DNA of 64,000 nt from Branchipolynoe longqiensis (taxonomy: Eukaryota; Annelida; Polychaeta; Phyllodocida; Polynoidae): assembly GCA_030323885.1 (NCBI GenBank), contig CM059198.1, positions 63,328,917-63,392,916 of the forward strand. Reading direction: 5' to 3'. Made by a program: the position numbers and the translations under genes. Numbering within the stretch: position 1 is the stretch's first letter; each line of letters begins with the position of its first letter. This document shows positions 32,618 to 43,168 of the stretch, piece by piece. Below the pieces are notes generated by a model. The model ran no database searches. It was given only the letters and a program-made list of their open reading frames with translations, and was not told the origin of the DNA.

Positions 32618-34816
32618 ATGGTAATTAATGGAAACAAATTTAGAGATGGAGACAACTCTGGTCCCTCTGCGGGGAAGCCTTCTAATAGCTACAGTGGAGG
32701 CACCTTTCCTTCAACTATTAAGAAACCTCGTAATGACAATGTAAACTCAAAGCCTAAAATAGGAAGGTATGCATCTGATGTCAGGCAACTGAAAACTGGA
32801 GGAAAGGTGCTAAAGATTGGTACATGGAATGTACGAACATTGTACAAACCAGGCCGATATGACAACCTGAAAGTGGAAATGACAGCGCTAAACCTTGACA
32901 TCCTAGGTATAGCTGAGACGAGATGGACGGGTGACGGGAGGATAGGTGATAGTGAGGTAGATATGATATATTCTGGAGATGAAAAACATCAGTATGGCGT
33001 TGGAATTATGATGAAGAAGTCCATTGCCGCCACAATGATTGGATTCTGGCCAGTATCTGACAGAATTATTATGATGAAGCTGAGGGGAAAACCGTTCAAT
33101 ATAAACATTCTGCAAGTTTATGCACCAACCTCAGATCACGATGATGAAGAAGTCAACGAGTTCTATGACAGCATCAAAAAGGTAATGGAATACACCAAGT
33201 CTGGAGAAATAACAATTGTTATGGGCGATTGGAATGCGAAAGTTGGAGAACAACATGAATATCCAGTAACAGGAAGATTTGGCTTAGGTGAGAGAAATGA
33301 TCGTGGTGAATACTTGATAAATTTCTGTTTGACATCAAAACTAGTAATTGCTAACACCTTATTTGAACATCCAAAGAGAAGACTATATACATGGAAGAGC
33401 CCTGGTGATGTATGTCGGAACCAGATCGATTACATTCTTGTCAACCAACGATATCGAAATTGTATCAAACAGGCAAGGACATATCCAGGTGCTGACATAT
33501 GTTCGGATCATAATCCAGTAGTAATCAGTATGGTAGTGAAATTGAAACAGCAGAACAAAATTAAAAACAACATTCAAATGGATATGAACATGTTAAAAGA
33601 TGCAAAATACAGAACTAAGTATAATGTCTCTGTTCATAACAAATTCAGTGTACTGATGAATGAAGAAACTCCTCAGAGAGAGTATAACAACATTGAAATG
33701 GAATGGGAAGCTCTCAGAGAAAGCATGGTCAAGTCAGCAGAGGAGGTGTTACCAAATAAAAAACGAGAGACAAAGCAATCATGGATGACGCAAACCATAC
33801 TAGAAAAGATGGCAGAAAGGAAGAAAGTGAAAACCACTGATCCACCTAAATACAAACACCTGAAGAATGAAATAGAAGATGAATGCAAAAAAGCTAAAGA
33901 TGAATGGTGGAATAAGAAGTGTGAAGTAGTGGAACAACTTGAGTCTCAACATCGTTCAAGAGAGATGCACAAGAAAGTGAAAGAGATAACAGGTCAAGGA
34001 TACAGACAGAGAAGCAGTAAATGTATCAAGAACAAAGACGGCAAAATGCTCTTTGAAGAAGATGAAATAAAGTCCAGATGGGAAGAATATGTAAACAAAC
34101 TATACAATGATGACAGAGGGAACCCACCCACAATTGAGAAAGAAGATGGGAATATTATATTAGTATCAGAGGTTGAGAAGGCTATCAATGATCTAAAGGC
34201 AGGTAAGGCTCCTGGAAGTGACCAGATAACATCAGAAATGATAAAAGGACTAGATGAAGTGGGGATTCAAATCATTCATAAGCTAGTAACTGACATCTAT
34301 GAGACTGGATTTATACCATTGAATATGAATGAATCCATATTTGTACGACTCCCAAAGAAGCTAAAACCAACATTGTGTACTGAGTACAGAACACTAAGCC
34401 TGATGAGTCATATGTTGAAGATGATCCTGAAAATAATTTTACTGAGAAACAGACAGAAAATTGAAGAACAAATCAGTAACGTACAAAGTGGGGTTATATC
34501 TGGAAGAGGTACACGTGAAGGGATTTTCAATATGAGAATGATTTGTGAACGTTATTGTGAAGTGAACCAGGATGTTTATGCCTGCTTTATTGACTATGAG
34601 AAGGCCTTCGACGGAGTCAATCATGAACTGTTAATCAGATGTTTACAAGATATTGGTGTAAATGGCAAAGACATTAAACTAATTGTGAACTTATACTGGA
34701 CACAACGTGCATTTATAAAAATGGAGCAGTGCCTATCGGATGAAGTTATGATTAACGAGGAGTTCGACAGGGGTGTGTTATTGTTACCATGTCTATTTAA
34801 CCTGTACCAGAGATGA
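32618..34816 (+). pseudogene. RTE pol, N-terminal part: endonuclease and start of reverse transcriptase
   Basis: 732 codons from ATG. Residues about 66-303 are an exonuclease-endonuclease-phosphatase domain: GTWNVR with N71, AETRW with E100, VYAP (167-170), GDWN with D204 and N206, and SDHNPVV with D297 and H298. This domain nicks target DNA to prime reverse transcription. The RT begins near 526 (DLKAGKAPGSDQI) and has motif A CFIDYEKAFDGVNHE (656-670). At residues 718-728 the text RGVLLLPCLFN lacks the R-Q-G-C residues expected after RGV, a probable 12-bp deletion. The frame then stops at 34814, after which the next RT sequence is in another frame. The endonuclease resembles proteins often annotated as craniofacial development protein 2, which are RTE/BovB-derived. 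Confidence 0.9.
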
Positions 34817-34986
34817 TTTTCAGACACATTGAAGATTGCAAGGGAGTGAGAAGTTAGGTGGCTATGAACGTCAACAATCTTAGATATGCCGATGTCAGTG
34901 TGTTACTAGCAGACAGTGAGAAAACCTACAAGATAGAAAACCTACAAGATAAGTGAATAGAATCAATAAAGCGGAATACTATTCAA
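34806..34986 (+). pseudogene. RTE pol, catalytic RT segment, frameshifted
   Basis: After a one-base shift the text reads MIFRHIEDCKGVR, then a stop, then NVNNLRYADVSVLLADSE. The RT catalytic box YADD is YADV here (34884-34895), so one of the two metal-binding aspartates is lost. Confidence 0.8.
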
Positions 34987-34987
34987 C

Positions 34988-35515
34988 ATGAAGATGAATG
35001 CCAGGAGGACCAAAACAATGGTTATAAGTAAAAAGACAGATAAACCAAATATCAATATAACCATAGATGGCACAAACATAGAACAAGTATCCGAATTCAT
35101 ATATCTCGGACAAAAGATTACAAATGATGGGAGATGTGAGGAAGAAATTAAAAGAAGGATAACAATAGCCCGAACAACATTCTCCAAAATGTATAGAGTG
35201 TTAACATCAAGTAAGATATTAATACAAACAAGGAAGCGTATTCTTCAGTGTTATGTGTGGTCTACTCTAATGTATGGGGCTGAGACATGGACAATCTCTA
35301 AGAAAATGTACAAACGTTTAGCAGCATTTGAGATGTGGACTTATCGAAGGATGATGAAAATATCATGGACAAAGAAGATCACCAACAAAGAAGTTCTCAG
35401 AAAAATAAAAATAAGAAAAGCTTGTTTGCCACTATACAGACAAAGAAACTTATTTATTTTGGCCACATCATTCGTCAGAGTTCAATATACCGTACATTGT
35501 TGGAAGGGAAGGTGA
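34988..35515 (+). pseudogene. RTE pol, C-terminal part 1
   Basis: Frame with KMNARRTKTMVISKK, EFIYLGQKITNDGRCEEEIK and YGAETWTISKK, the conserved region that follows RT in RTE-like elements. A second frameshift occurs near 35400-35420, where the reading passes to the overlapping frame at 35335-35676. Confidence 0.85.
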
Positions 35516-35676
35516 ATGGCAGCAGAGGGAGAGGGAGACCAAGAACATCATGGTTTACAAATATTTCACAGTGGACAGGCTTGAATTATTCACAGTCTAT
35601 CAGAACAGCACAACATCGGGACAAGTGGAGAACCATTGCATCCAACCCTCGACTAGAGGATGGAACTATTGATTGA
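35400..35676 (+). pseudogene. RTE pol, C-terminal part 2
   Basis: Reads KKLIYFGHIIRQSS, then GSRGRGRPRTSWF, ISQWTGLNYSQSIRTA and HRDKWR, ending 14 bases before the terminal repeat. It matches the typical C-terminal end of RTE-like pol. Confidence 0.85.
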
Positions 35677-35690
35677 TTGATATAGCGGTA

Positions 35691-35916
35691 CAGTGAATGA
35701 GGTTAGGTGCCCATACAGCGAGCAGCGGGAGGTGGCGCCACCGTCGGAGCTGAGGTTGAGTAGGTTGGAACAGTAGATGACCAGCCCCAGGCTCCAGCAC
35801 CTGTGATGTATCCAGGTCCTAGGTAACCGTGACGTCATGACTGGGGGATGCTGGGTAATCAGTTGTAAATAAACGGTTCCATCACACGACTCAAAGTGTC
35901 AACACGTTCATTGCAT
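35691..35916 (+). repeat. rep-3 dispersed repeat, copy 1
   Basis: 'gtggcgccaccgtcggagct', 'ggaacagtagatgacca'. It continues beyond MITE-2 at 36410-36470 ('ttattatactcatataattc'). Second copy at 60780-60962. Confidence 0.7.
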
Positions 35917-35925
35917 GGTGTCAGA

Positions 35926-36343
35926 TAGATAAAAGATTCACCCGGTACTTGTAGTACACGGGTGAAGACCAGCCTTATATAAATACGGGCGAAAATAGCG
36001 TTAGTATGGAAGTGAGGCTCCAGTCTGTGGCTCCACTATCAAATGGCAACCAATATTATGCATATAAGCACAGAGTTGGTGAAATGGGAGAGAATGCAAA
36101 AAAGACAAGATGGCGGCCGCAGAACGCCGTCGATGTCACTTTTAAATCTGATTAAACTATATATTATATTATATTTTTCAACTCAAAGGTAGCGGGTAAA
36201 TAATAAAACATATGTAAAGAATAAATGTTGCTTCTTAGATTGTTAAATTAGGCTCTGCTTTCTTTGACCCGTTTTTTCGCCAGCTTTTACATAAGGCTGG
36301 TTTGCACCCCTACTGCAGCAGTACGGGGTGAATCTTGTACCTA
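35926..36343 (+). mobile_element. MITE-2, second copy, perfect 9-bp TSD
   Basis: TAGATAAAAGATTCACCCGG to GGGGTGAATCTTGTACCTA, flanked by GGTGTCAGA at 35917-35925 and 36344-36352. It is very similar to 5706-6132. Confidence 0.9.
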
Positions 36344-36366
36344 GGTGTCAGAGTCCTGTGTCAGAG

Positions 36367-36410
36367 TCCTCAGCTCCACCCACCAATCACTTGGTGGGTG
36401 GAGCTGAGGA
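36367..36410. repeat. Perfect 20-bp inverted repeat with 4-base loop
   Basis: TCCTCAGCTCCACCCACCAA, loop TCAC, then the exact reverse complement. It could form a stable hairpin or cruciform. Confidence 0.95.
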
Positions 36411-36470
36411 GCGGGTAGGGAATTCTGGGTTATTATACTCATATAATTCTTATACAGCATACATTTTTGT

Positions 36471-37044
36471 TTTGTTTTGGTACATTAGTTGTTTCTCACT
36501 GTGAATATGGCCTATGCTGCCGACACGGCGTAAAGCAACCACCAATCAATCATTAGTTATTTAAAGTTGCGTAGTCCGATGGTTTTGAATTTCTGTATTT
36601 TTGCTGAGATAAATATATTAGATCGATCACTAGTATTCACTTTACATTAGTTCAAAGTTACTTTTATTTTAAATGGTAAACTTTGGAGGTATCTGGAGTG
36701 CAAACATGAAAAATTAGTTTTGGCAAGCTTGCCAAAACTCAGACACCATGGAGTTCTGCAGTAAGAGGTTCTGTTAAATTGACTCAGTATTGCCTTCTAC
36801 GCAGAAACAAATACTTCATAAGTGCATTAGTATCCAAGTTAGATATGTAAAACCAAATCTAGATAATTTGTTTGGTTTTGAAAATTTGATATTTCATCGG
36901 ACTATGCAGCTTTAAGCAGGGGAAATTTCAATTGTGGATGATTGGTCTTCCTCATTCCACTGCTCCTTGCCCTATCCTAGTAATGTTGAATACCAGGCTA
37001 GGTAGCGACAGGTATACATTCTTTAAGCCCTCGGTTTGACTCGA
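36471..37044 (-). mobile_element. SINE-D with two nested insertions
   Basis: Tail 'ttttggtacattagttgttt' (36477-36496); then a short insertion ending CAACCACCAATCAATC, flanked by ATTAGTTGTT and ATTAGTTATT; then MITE-1 (36561-36915); then 'agcaggggaaatttcaattg' and the SINE-D/A body to 37044. The copy at 28899-29156 provides the empty site AGTTGTTTAAGCAGG. Confidence 0.75.
36561..36915. mobile_element. MITE-1, full-length, inside SINE-D
   Basis: TTAAAGTTGCGTAGTCCGAT to ATCGGACTATGCAGCTTTAA. Here the empty site contains TTTAA, so a target of TA or TTAA fits. Confidence 0.85.
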
Positions 37045-37156
37045 CAAGGGAAGTCAGCGCATAATTGTTGTTATTGATTGTCGTTTGTTTTTTGCGACAT
37101 ATTGATGGGATTGGAATTGTCTGGTAAAGAGCGTCGCTGTAAAATAAATATATATA

Positions 37157-37452
37157 TACAGCATAACCTCTCTAAATCGACCGACCATGGGGCCGACTTT
37201 AAGAGGTACATAGAGGGAGGTGGTCAATTTAGAGAGGTAGAATATTCTTACAATGGTATTGTTGGGACCCAAATAAAGCGATTGATATAGGGGAGTGGTC
37301 GATCTGTGGATGGGTCGGTATATAGAGTAAAACCTCTCTAGCCGACCACCTCCATAGATCGACCACTCCCTTATATCGATCGCTTTATTTGTGTCCCAAC
37401 AATACCATTATAACCATATTCTAACTCCCTAAACCGACCACCTCCCTGAATG
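37157..37452. mobile_element. Two pogo-1 copies end to end
   Basis: First copy 37158 to about 37325 (CAGCATAACCTCTCTAAATC), second from about 37326 (AGTAAAACCTCTCTAGCCGA) running into a SINE-A head at 37449. The inner ends meet at 'gggtcggtatatagagtaaa'. Confidence 0.75.
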
Positions 37453-37587
37453 GGCTAGGTAGAGAATTATGTAAATTATTAAGTTCTTGGTTTGACTCAA
37501 CCATGGTTCAAACACGGTTATTTGAATCACATGACCTCCCAATATGGGAGGCGGGCATTTACATCCTTTAGCCACCCTATCCGGGTC
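37449..37587 (-). mobile_element. SINE-A head fragment
   Basis: 'ttggtttgactcaaccatgg' to 'agccaccctatccgg'. Confidence 0.7.
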
Positions 37588-37615
37588 TGTAGTAAAATGT
37601 TGATGTGTACTTCTT

Positions 37616-37851
37616 TGGGGGGGGGGGGGGTAGTTAGTGACTGGTAGTCGGCAGCAAAGGCGAGAGTTGTTCTATTTGCTCTATGGTGACCAGCCGTCGA
37701 GCCAAAGACACAGACAGAGTAAGAGTAGAAAGTGAAATGCCGGCGGGCTCCCCCTCCTGGAACGCTTTTCAGACATATCAAGGAGGAGCAAGGCCAGCTG
37801 CGAGGAGATAGAGAGAGGTGTGGACGAAGTGCGGTCCGGATAGCAAGTGTC
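37616..37851 (+). repeat. rep-4 dispersed repeat, copy 1, beside poly-G
   Basis: 'cacagacagagtaagagtag', 'agtgaaatgccggc', 'cttttcagacat', 'gtggacgaagtgcggtc'. Second copy at 46068-46285; both lie beside G-rich tracts. Confidence 0.75.
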
Positions 37852-38121
37852 TGAGGGGGGAGGAGGTCCGAAAAAAAGTAGTACTCTCTCTACTACCTTG
37901 AAAATGTTGAAAACCTTGGACGGCCCTTAACTGACCAGCTGACGTCAGTTGACATCTCACAGTTGACAACTTACAGAAGGGGGATGGGGGAGATGCAGGG
38001 TGGGGGTGGGGGGGGGGGGGGCGGGGGGACACCAGCTGTTGCGAGAGTGGAGGTACAGTGTGTGTGTGTGGGAGGGGGCATGGGCGGAGAGGGAAATGGT
38101 AATGGTAATGCCTATTAAAGT

Positions 38122-38482
38122 TGCATTGTCCGACCAAAGCAAGCTTGTTTTATTTAACGACGCATCTAGAGCACAATGATTTTCATATCATCGGCTATTG
38201 GACGTCAAACATATGGTCATTCTGACATATTTCTTTGGAGGAAACTCGCTACCGCCACATAGGCTACTCTTTCTGATATGCAGCAAAGGGGTCTTTTATA
38301 TGCACTTTATAATAGACAGGACAGCACATACCACAGCCTTTGATGAACCAGTTGTCGACCACTGGTTGGAATGGAAAATAGCCCAAACTACAAATGGGTC
38401 CAATGAGCAGGATCAATCGGATGACCCACACATTCACAGGTGGACACTCTACCGCCTGAGCTACATCCCGCTCCCATTGTCC
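38122..38482 (-). mobile_element. SINE-E, near full length
   Basis: Minus-strand head GGGATGTAGCTCAGGCGGTA (A box TAGCTCAGGCGGTAGAG) with a weak B box. Tail on the plus strand starts AAGCTTGTTTTATTTAACGA. The 'atcatcggctattggacgtc' and 'ccacagcctttgatgaacca' blocks are the mollusc-typical parts. Other pieces are at 41850-41945 and 60985-61085. Confidence 0.8.
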
Positions 38483-38518
38483 GATGAAAGCATCCAATTC
38501 TCAAAAATAAAACAATTA

Positions 38519-39008
38519 CAGTGTAACCCCATTAAACCAAACTTGAAGGGACCCTAGAAATTTCTTTGGATTAACCGCTCATTGGGTTAACCAAGCTTTG
38601 TGCTTCAACTTTGACTTTGAGTAAGAGTGTATTGCACATGTAATATACAATGTATGTGGACACTTTGATTATTGTTTTTATGTACATACAGTATAACCCC
38701 ATTAAACCAAGCTCGGTTAAACCAAAAGATCGGGTAATCCAAAGAGATTTCTAAGGTTCCCTCAAAATACTATCATTTATCATATAACAAATTTGGTGGG
38801 GTCTCAGATGACCTTAGAACCACATGGAAGTTTGGTTTAACCATACCGGAAGTGGCCAGAGGTCCGGCAATTTTGTTTGGATTAACCGACTTTGGTTTAA
38901 CCACCTTTTTTTATATGATATATGGTAGAATTTTGCTGGGCCACCAAAAAAAGTTTAGATTAACCGATCGTTTCGTTTAACCGAGCTTGGTTTAACGGGG
39001 TAGTACTG
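38519..39008. mobile_element. pogo-2, complete 490-bp form, TA TSD
   Basis: CAGTGTAACCCCATTAAACC to TTTAACGGGGTAGTACTG, with TA at 38517-38518 and 39009-39010. An inner terminus CAGTATAACCCCATTAAACC lies near 38689. Same structure as 24302-24792. Confidence 0.85.
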
Positions 39009-39010
39009 TA

Positions 39011-39190
39011 TCGAGATTTGATCATACATATCCAACTTACATGCTGGCGGACTTATTAAGCACACTTGTTGCTGAACAGAACGGATTACTGAGTCATTTT
39101 CAAGGTTGCATAGTTGGACGATTTATATCATGTTCTGAGATAAACATTTAGTTTTTTTAAACTAACTGTATTTTATTCAGCGAATAATGT
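39011..39190. mobile_element. MITE-1 fragments
   Basis: 'acatatccaacttacatgct', 'aaggttgcatagttggacga' and 'tctgagataaacattta' are rearranged MITE-1 pieces. Confidence 0.5.
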
Positions 39191-39687
39191 CATTTGTCAG
39201 CGCCAGAGCACTGGACTTCCAGCCATTCATTACAATTTGTTGGTACGTAAATGACAATATCAGTTGCAATAATAACACATGAAAATCCTGTCTGATAATA
39301 GAAGCATAATATAAATTGACTATTAGTTGTAATAGTAACTGCATACAATTCCAGTTCAACATATGTATTATGTATGCACTTGGTGAGCATGCATCACATG
39401 GTATTGCATGATTCTAGAATTGTCTTTAAACACTTCTTTCTTCCTTTGTCTTTCTCTCTTCTTTTTTTCAAAAAGATATAACATATCTCCAATACACATA
39501 TATATATTATATTGTAAATATGCAAATCAGTGGATCCAATCACCAATACCAAATGTGAGAAACCTGCCGATTTTTGAATCCCATCACAAGTGTTCCGTAT
39601 TGTGTGGTCATATGATCATCCGAAAATTGGAATTAATGAGAATTAAAAATGTTGTCAAGGAAACATCTTTGATTTAGACTGCATTTT
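39191..39687. other. Unassigned stretch
   Basis: AT-rich with a short TA run; no repeat or coding signal. Confidence 0.35.
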
Positions 39688-40128
39688 TGGATTGGCTTTT
39701 ACGTGGGGTTTTGCACTTGTACTTTTCATATACAGTAAAACCTCTCTAACCAACCACCTCCACAGATCGACCACTCCTCTCTATCGATCGCTTTATTTGG
39801 GTCCCAAAAGATCACCCATATGATATCATTGTATTAATTTTTTTTAAACGTCCCTAAAGTGACCACCTCCCTAAATGGACCATTTAAAGTCGGTCGCATG
39901 GTCGGTCGATTTAGAGAGGTTTTACTGCATATGAATATATGAACAGTTCATGCGCAAAACCATGTAAACGCAAATGCAAAAGTATAGTATAAATAAAAGA
40001 TTTTTGCCTGAAAATAATTTTAACGATCCCTAATTCCAGTTTTCATATGATAACATGGTTATGAATGAATAAACAAAACATTTTTGGATTAGCATTTACA
40101 TGGTTTTGCGCCTGAACTCTTCATATAT
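39688..40128. mobile_element. Foldback repeat around 'GCGCAAAACCATGTAAA'
   Basis: 'gcgcaaaaccatgtaaacgc' at 39951 pairs with 'tttacatggttttgcgcctg' at 40096; a further arm, 'ttttacgtggggttttgcac', is at 39697. pogo-1 (39733-39927) is inserted in it. Unknown family. Confidence 0.55.
39733..39927. mobile_element. pogo-1 MITE, complete
   Basis: CAGTAAAACCTCTCTAACCA to GATTTAGAGAGGTTTTACTG. TA on the left; the right flank is CA, so one base has probably mutated. Confidence 0.85.
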
Positions 40129-40388
40129 GAGCCTGTCTCAAAAGGTGATAACTCTTTTTTTTTTGGTCCATTGTAACGATTGACACAAAATAGCACAGAA
40201 AAGGTTACACTGAAAACACAAGGACATTTGCGTTAAATCAATATGTATTCTATTGAGATTATGAAACATCATGTAAAAAACAAATCAGTTTATCCTGAGC
40301 AAATGCGTAAGCTGATAGTATGTTGATCGTTAAAATGGACAAAGTTTTGTCCCATATTGCTTATCACCTTTTGAGACAGTCTCATTTA
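40123..40388. mobile_element. TIR element with GAGNCTGTCTCAAAAGGTGATAA ends
   Basis: TGAGCCTGTCTCAAAAGGTG on the left and CACCTTTTGAGACAGTCTCA on the right, about 265 bp. The CTGTCTCA end resembles Harbinger-type termini, but no TSD is clear. Interior non-coding. Confidence 0.7.
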
Positions 40389-40841
40389 CATGGTTAGTTT
40401 TGAAAGTGAGCAAAGTTACAGTTGGTTCATTGTGTAGAGGAGGTGGGGAGGAGAGAATGCCGGCTCCGCAATGAATAACATGGAGGTTAAGGTGGTTAGG
40501 GAGAATCATTAAGGGGCCGCCGTTATTATATCCATGTAATAAATTATATAGTACATATATATATATACTATATAATTGGTTTATATGTGTATATGTAGAC
40601 ATGCCCTGTTATTTCATCAAATGCTGGATATCTTTTAACACTTGCATTAACATGGCCAGCAATTGTCCCTGACGTCTGCTGTGTGTGTAGACATGGCCGC
40701 GAGTTCCAGACAAGGCTGAGGCAGTGATTCTATTAATTAAGGCGTCGCGCTAATGTAGGCTGACATCCATTTCTGCGTGATGTCAGACGGGCAGACGCCA
40801 TTATCTCATAGATGGGTCATTCTCAGAAACTGTGTACCACA
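40389..40841. other. Unassigned stretch
   Basis: Contains a short (TA) run at 40553-40568; nothing else found. Confidence 0.35.
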
Positions 40842-40843
40842 TA

Positions 40844-41362
40844 CAGTACAACCCCGTTAAATCAAGCTCGGTTAAACCAAATGACCGGTTAATCTAAACT
40901 TGTTTCGGCAGCCCGGCAAAATACTCCCATTTATCATATAAAAAAGTTGGTTAAACCAAAGTTGGTTAATCCAAGTTATCGGTTAATCCAAACAAAGTTG
41001 TCGGGCCGCAGGACACTTCCAGTACAGTTAAAACTTAAATCAAACTGTCATGTGGTTATAATATAAGGTCATCTGAGACTTTTTTTATATGATAAATGGT
41101 AGTATTTTGCCATGCCGCAGAAAAATGTTTGGATTAACCAATTGTTTGGTTGAACCAAGATTGGTTTAACGGGGTTAAACTCTATATACATATATACCAT
41201 GAATCAAAGTGTTCACATACATTGTATATACCATTCATAATGCGCCCACGTTTTTGCCAAAGCCAAGTCGAAGTCGAAGCCAAAGCTTGGTTATACAAAT
41301 GATCGGTTAATCCAAACTAATTTCTAGGGTGCCTTCAAGTTTGGTTTTACGGGGTTATACTG
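40844..41362. mobile_element. pogo-2, complete, TA TSD, opposite orientation
   Basis: CAGTACAACCCCGTTAAATC to TTTACGGGGTTATACTG with TA at 40842-40843 and 41363-41364. The extension between inner and outer ends ('cataatgcgcccacgttttt') is at the right here. Confidence 0.85.
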
Positions 41363-41475
41363 TATGTGGTTTCCATGATGCATTGTTAATGATTTCGCCT
41401 TTTAGTTGGGGGATAGTAAGTCAAATAGTGATTGTTGGCTTGGTGTATTAATTATGATAGCAATACTACATGTAT

Positions 41476-41832
41476 TTAAAGCTGCATATGCAAAGTCGGG
41501 GGAAGCATCAAGTTTTCAAAATCAAAACAATTAGATTTGATTCTACATATCTAACTTAAATACCGATGCGTTTATTAAGTATTTGTTGCACATAGAAGGG
41601 AACGCTGAGTCGATTTAATAGAACCTGTTACTGTAGAAGGCTATGGTATCAGAGTTTTGGCGTGCTTGCCAAAATTATTTTCAGATGTTTCAATTTCAAA
41701 TATCTCAAAAGGTAGCCATTTCAATTAAAAGTTACTTCAAACTAAAGTAAGGTAAATAATAATGATCAATTTTATATACTTAACTCAGAAAAATGTTAGA
41801 AACTCAAGACCATCGGACTATGCATCTTTAAT
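41476..41832. mobile_element. MITE-1, full-length
   Basis: TTAAAGCTGCATATGCAAAG (left end mutated) to ATCGGACTATGCATCTTTAA. Confidence 0.85.
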
Positions 41833-41849
41833 TTATCTAACAAAATGTA

Positions 41850-41945
41850 TCCAACATGAAGTAAAGCTAGTTTTATTTAATGATGCTGCTAGAGCACATC
41901 GATTTTCGTTATCATCGGCTATTGGACATCAAATTTATCCAAGAT
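41850..41945 (+). mobile_element. SINE-E tail fragment
   Basis: 'aaagctagttttatttaatg' and 'atcatcggctattggacatc', matching the 38122-38240 part. Confidence 0.7.
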
Positions 41946-42338
41946 ATGCTTATATGATTTTGTGAAAATATGAAAATTTAGATATTATCACCCAAATGGG
42001 TTTTTTCATTTTTATTCTTGGTAAAAGGCAATATTTTTTCTTTAACGGTAATCAATAAAGTCTTGTTTGAATTTGTTCTGTGTGTTAAAATGATGTTATG
42101 GATGTGTGTTGAAATGTTACGGGTGGGCGTTGCATGGTTAATTTTAACAGCTTTCTCAATTTATCTAAGATCAAAATCCAAAACTGACAAAAACCTAAAT
42201 TACAACTTTAGCATATGCACAACGTGTAATCCTTCAAAGGAATATTGATTCTGCTATTATTTGGAATGTTGTCACTGTAGGTTTCCATGTCACAAAAGTG
42301 GTACACAAATTCCGAGACCGACCCAGATACAAACTTGA
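41946..42338. other. Unassigned stretch
   Basis: AT-rich. A 76-codon frame (42018-42248) shows a hydrophobic run but no second copy or motif. Confidence 0.3.
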
Positions 42339-42377
42339 TGGTCCACCTAGATAAAAGATTCACCGCTAACTCTGTTC

Positions 42378-42440
42378 TCCGGCCTGATATGACCTTAGAT
42401 GTTGCCAGGACGTAAAACTCCAACAAGCAACCAACCAACC
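42378..42440 (+). mobile_element. 5'-truncated SINE-A, tail only
   Basis: 'ctgatatgaccttagatgtt' to 'aagcaaccaaccaacc', flanked by CTGTTC on both sides (42372, 42441). Confidence 0.7.
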
Positions 42441-42835
42441 TGTTCAGAGGTAAACAACAACCCTATGTAAAAGTTGGAGAAAATGTGGCCCACTGTTGAT
42501 GGTCTTAGTTTGGCATCCTTACCTTATGTTGATTAAAATCCAATATCTCCAATCCGATTGTATATGTTTTCCCTCCACATATATACTCTCCAGAGTGTTT
42601 AAATCATTTAATATCAAGGCGTAATGACACAAAATGAGTTTGAATTGATAGTATATAAAGTAAACCTGCAATGTTTGAATGACCTGGTTCACAACCTGAC
42701 AACCTCAGCCAATGAAAATGACCTCTTCCTGACCTAGATTGTATTATTACCCAAGAACCCCTCAACTTCCTGCCAATGGCCACTCTGTAGATATGTGGGC
42801 TCTGTCAATTCAAACTGTACATTTATCTACTGACC

Positions 42836-43168
42836 TTAAAGCTGCATAGTGCGATGAAATATTAAATTTTCAAAACCAAACCAATTATCTAGATTTGATA
42901 TTACATATCTAACTTAGATACTGATGCACTTATTAAGCATTTGTTTCTGCGTAGAAGGCAATACTGAGTCAATTTAACAGAACCTGTTACTGCAGAAATC
43001 TATGGTGCCAGAGTTTTAGCAAGCTTGTCAAAACTAATTTTCCTTGTTTGCACGCAAAATATCTGAAAAATTTACCATTTAAAATAAAGTAGATACTAGC
43101 GATCGATCTAATATATTTATCTCAGAAAAAGTACAGAAAATCAAAACCATCGGACTATGCAACTTTAA
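42836..43168. mobile_element. MITE-1, full-length
   Basis: TTAAAGCTGCATAGTGCGAT to ATCGGACTATGCAACTTTAA. Confidence 0.9.

Larger units (their letters stand above)
32246..35690 (+). mobile_element. RTE-clade non-LTR retrotransposon, near full length, decayed
   Basis: Order: 5' UTR (32246-32617), pol with apurinic-like endonuclease then reverse transcriptase (32618 to about 35676), and a very short 3' end of GATT repeats ('attgattgattgatatag'), which is usual for RTE elements. ATATAGCGATA at 32020-32030 and ATATAGCGGTA at 35680-35690 look like an 11-bp target duplication with one mismatch. Pol is broken by a frameshift, stops and deletions, so this copy cannot move. Confidence 0.85.

Noticed and set aside
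32246..35690. Host endonuclease/phosphatase gene (craniofacial development protein 2-like)
   Set aside because: The endonuclease is followed by reverse transcriptase and an RTE 3' end; such annotations are RTE-derived.
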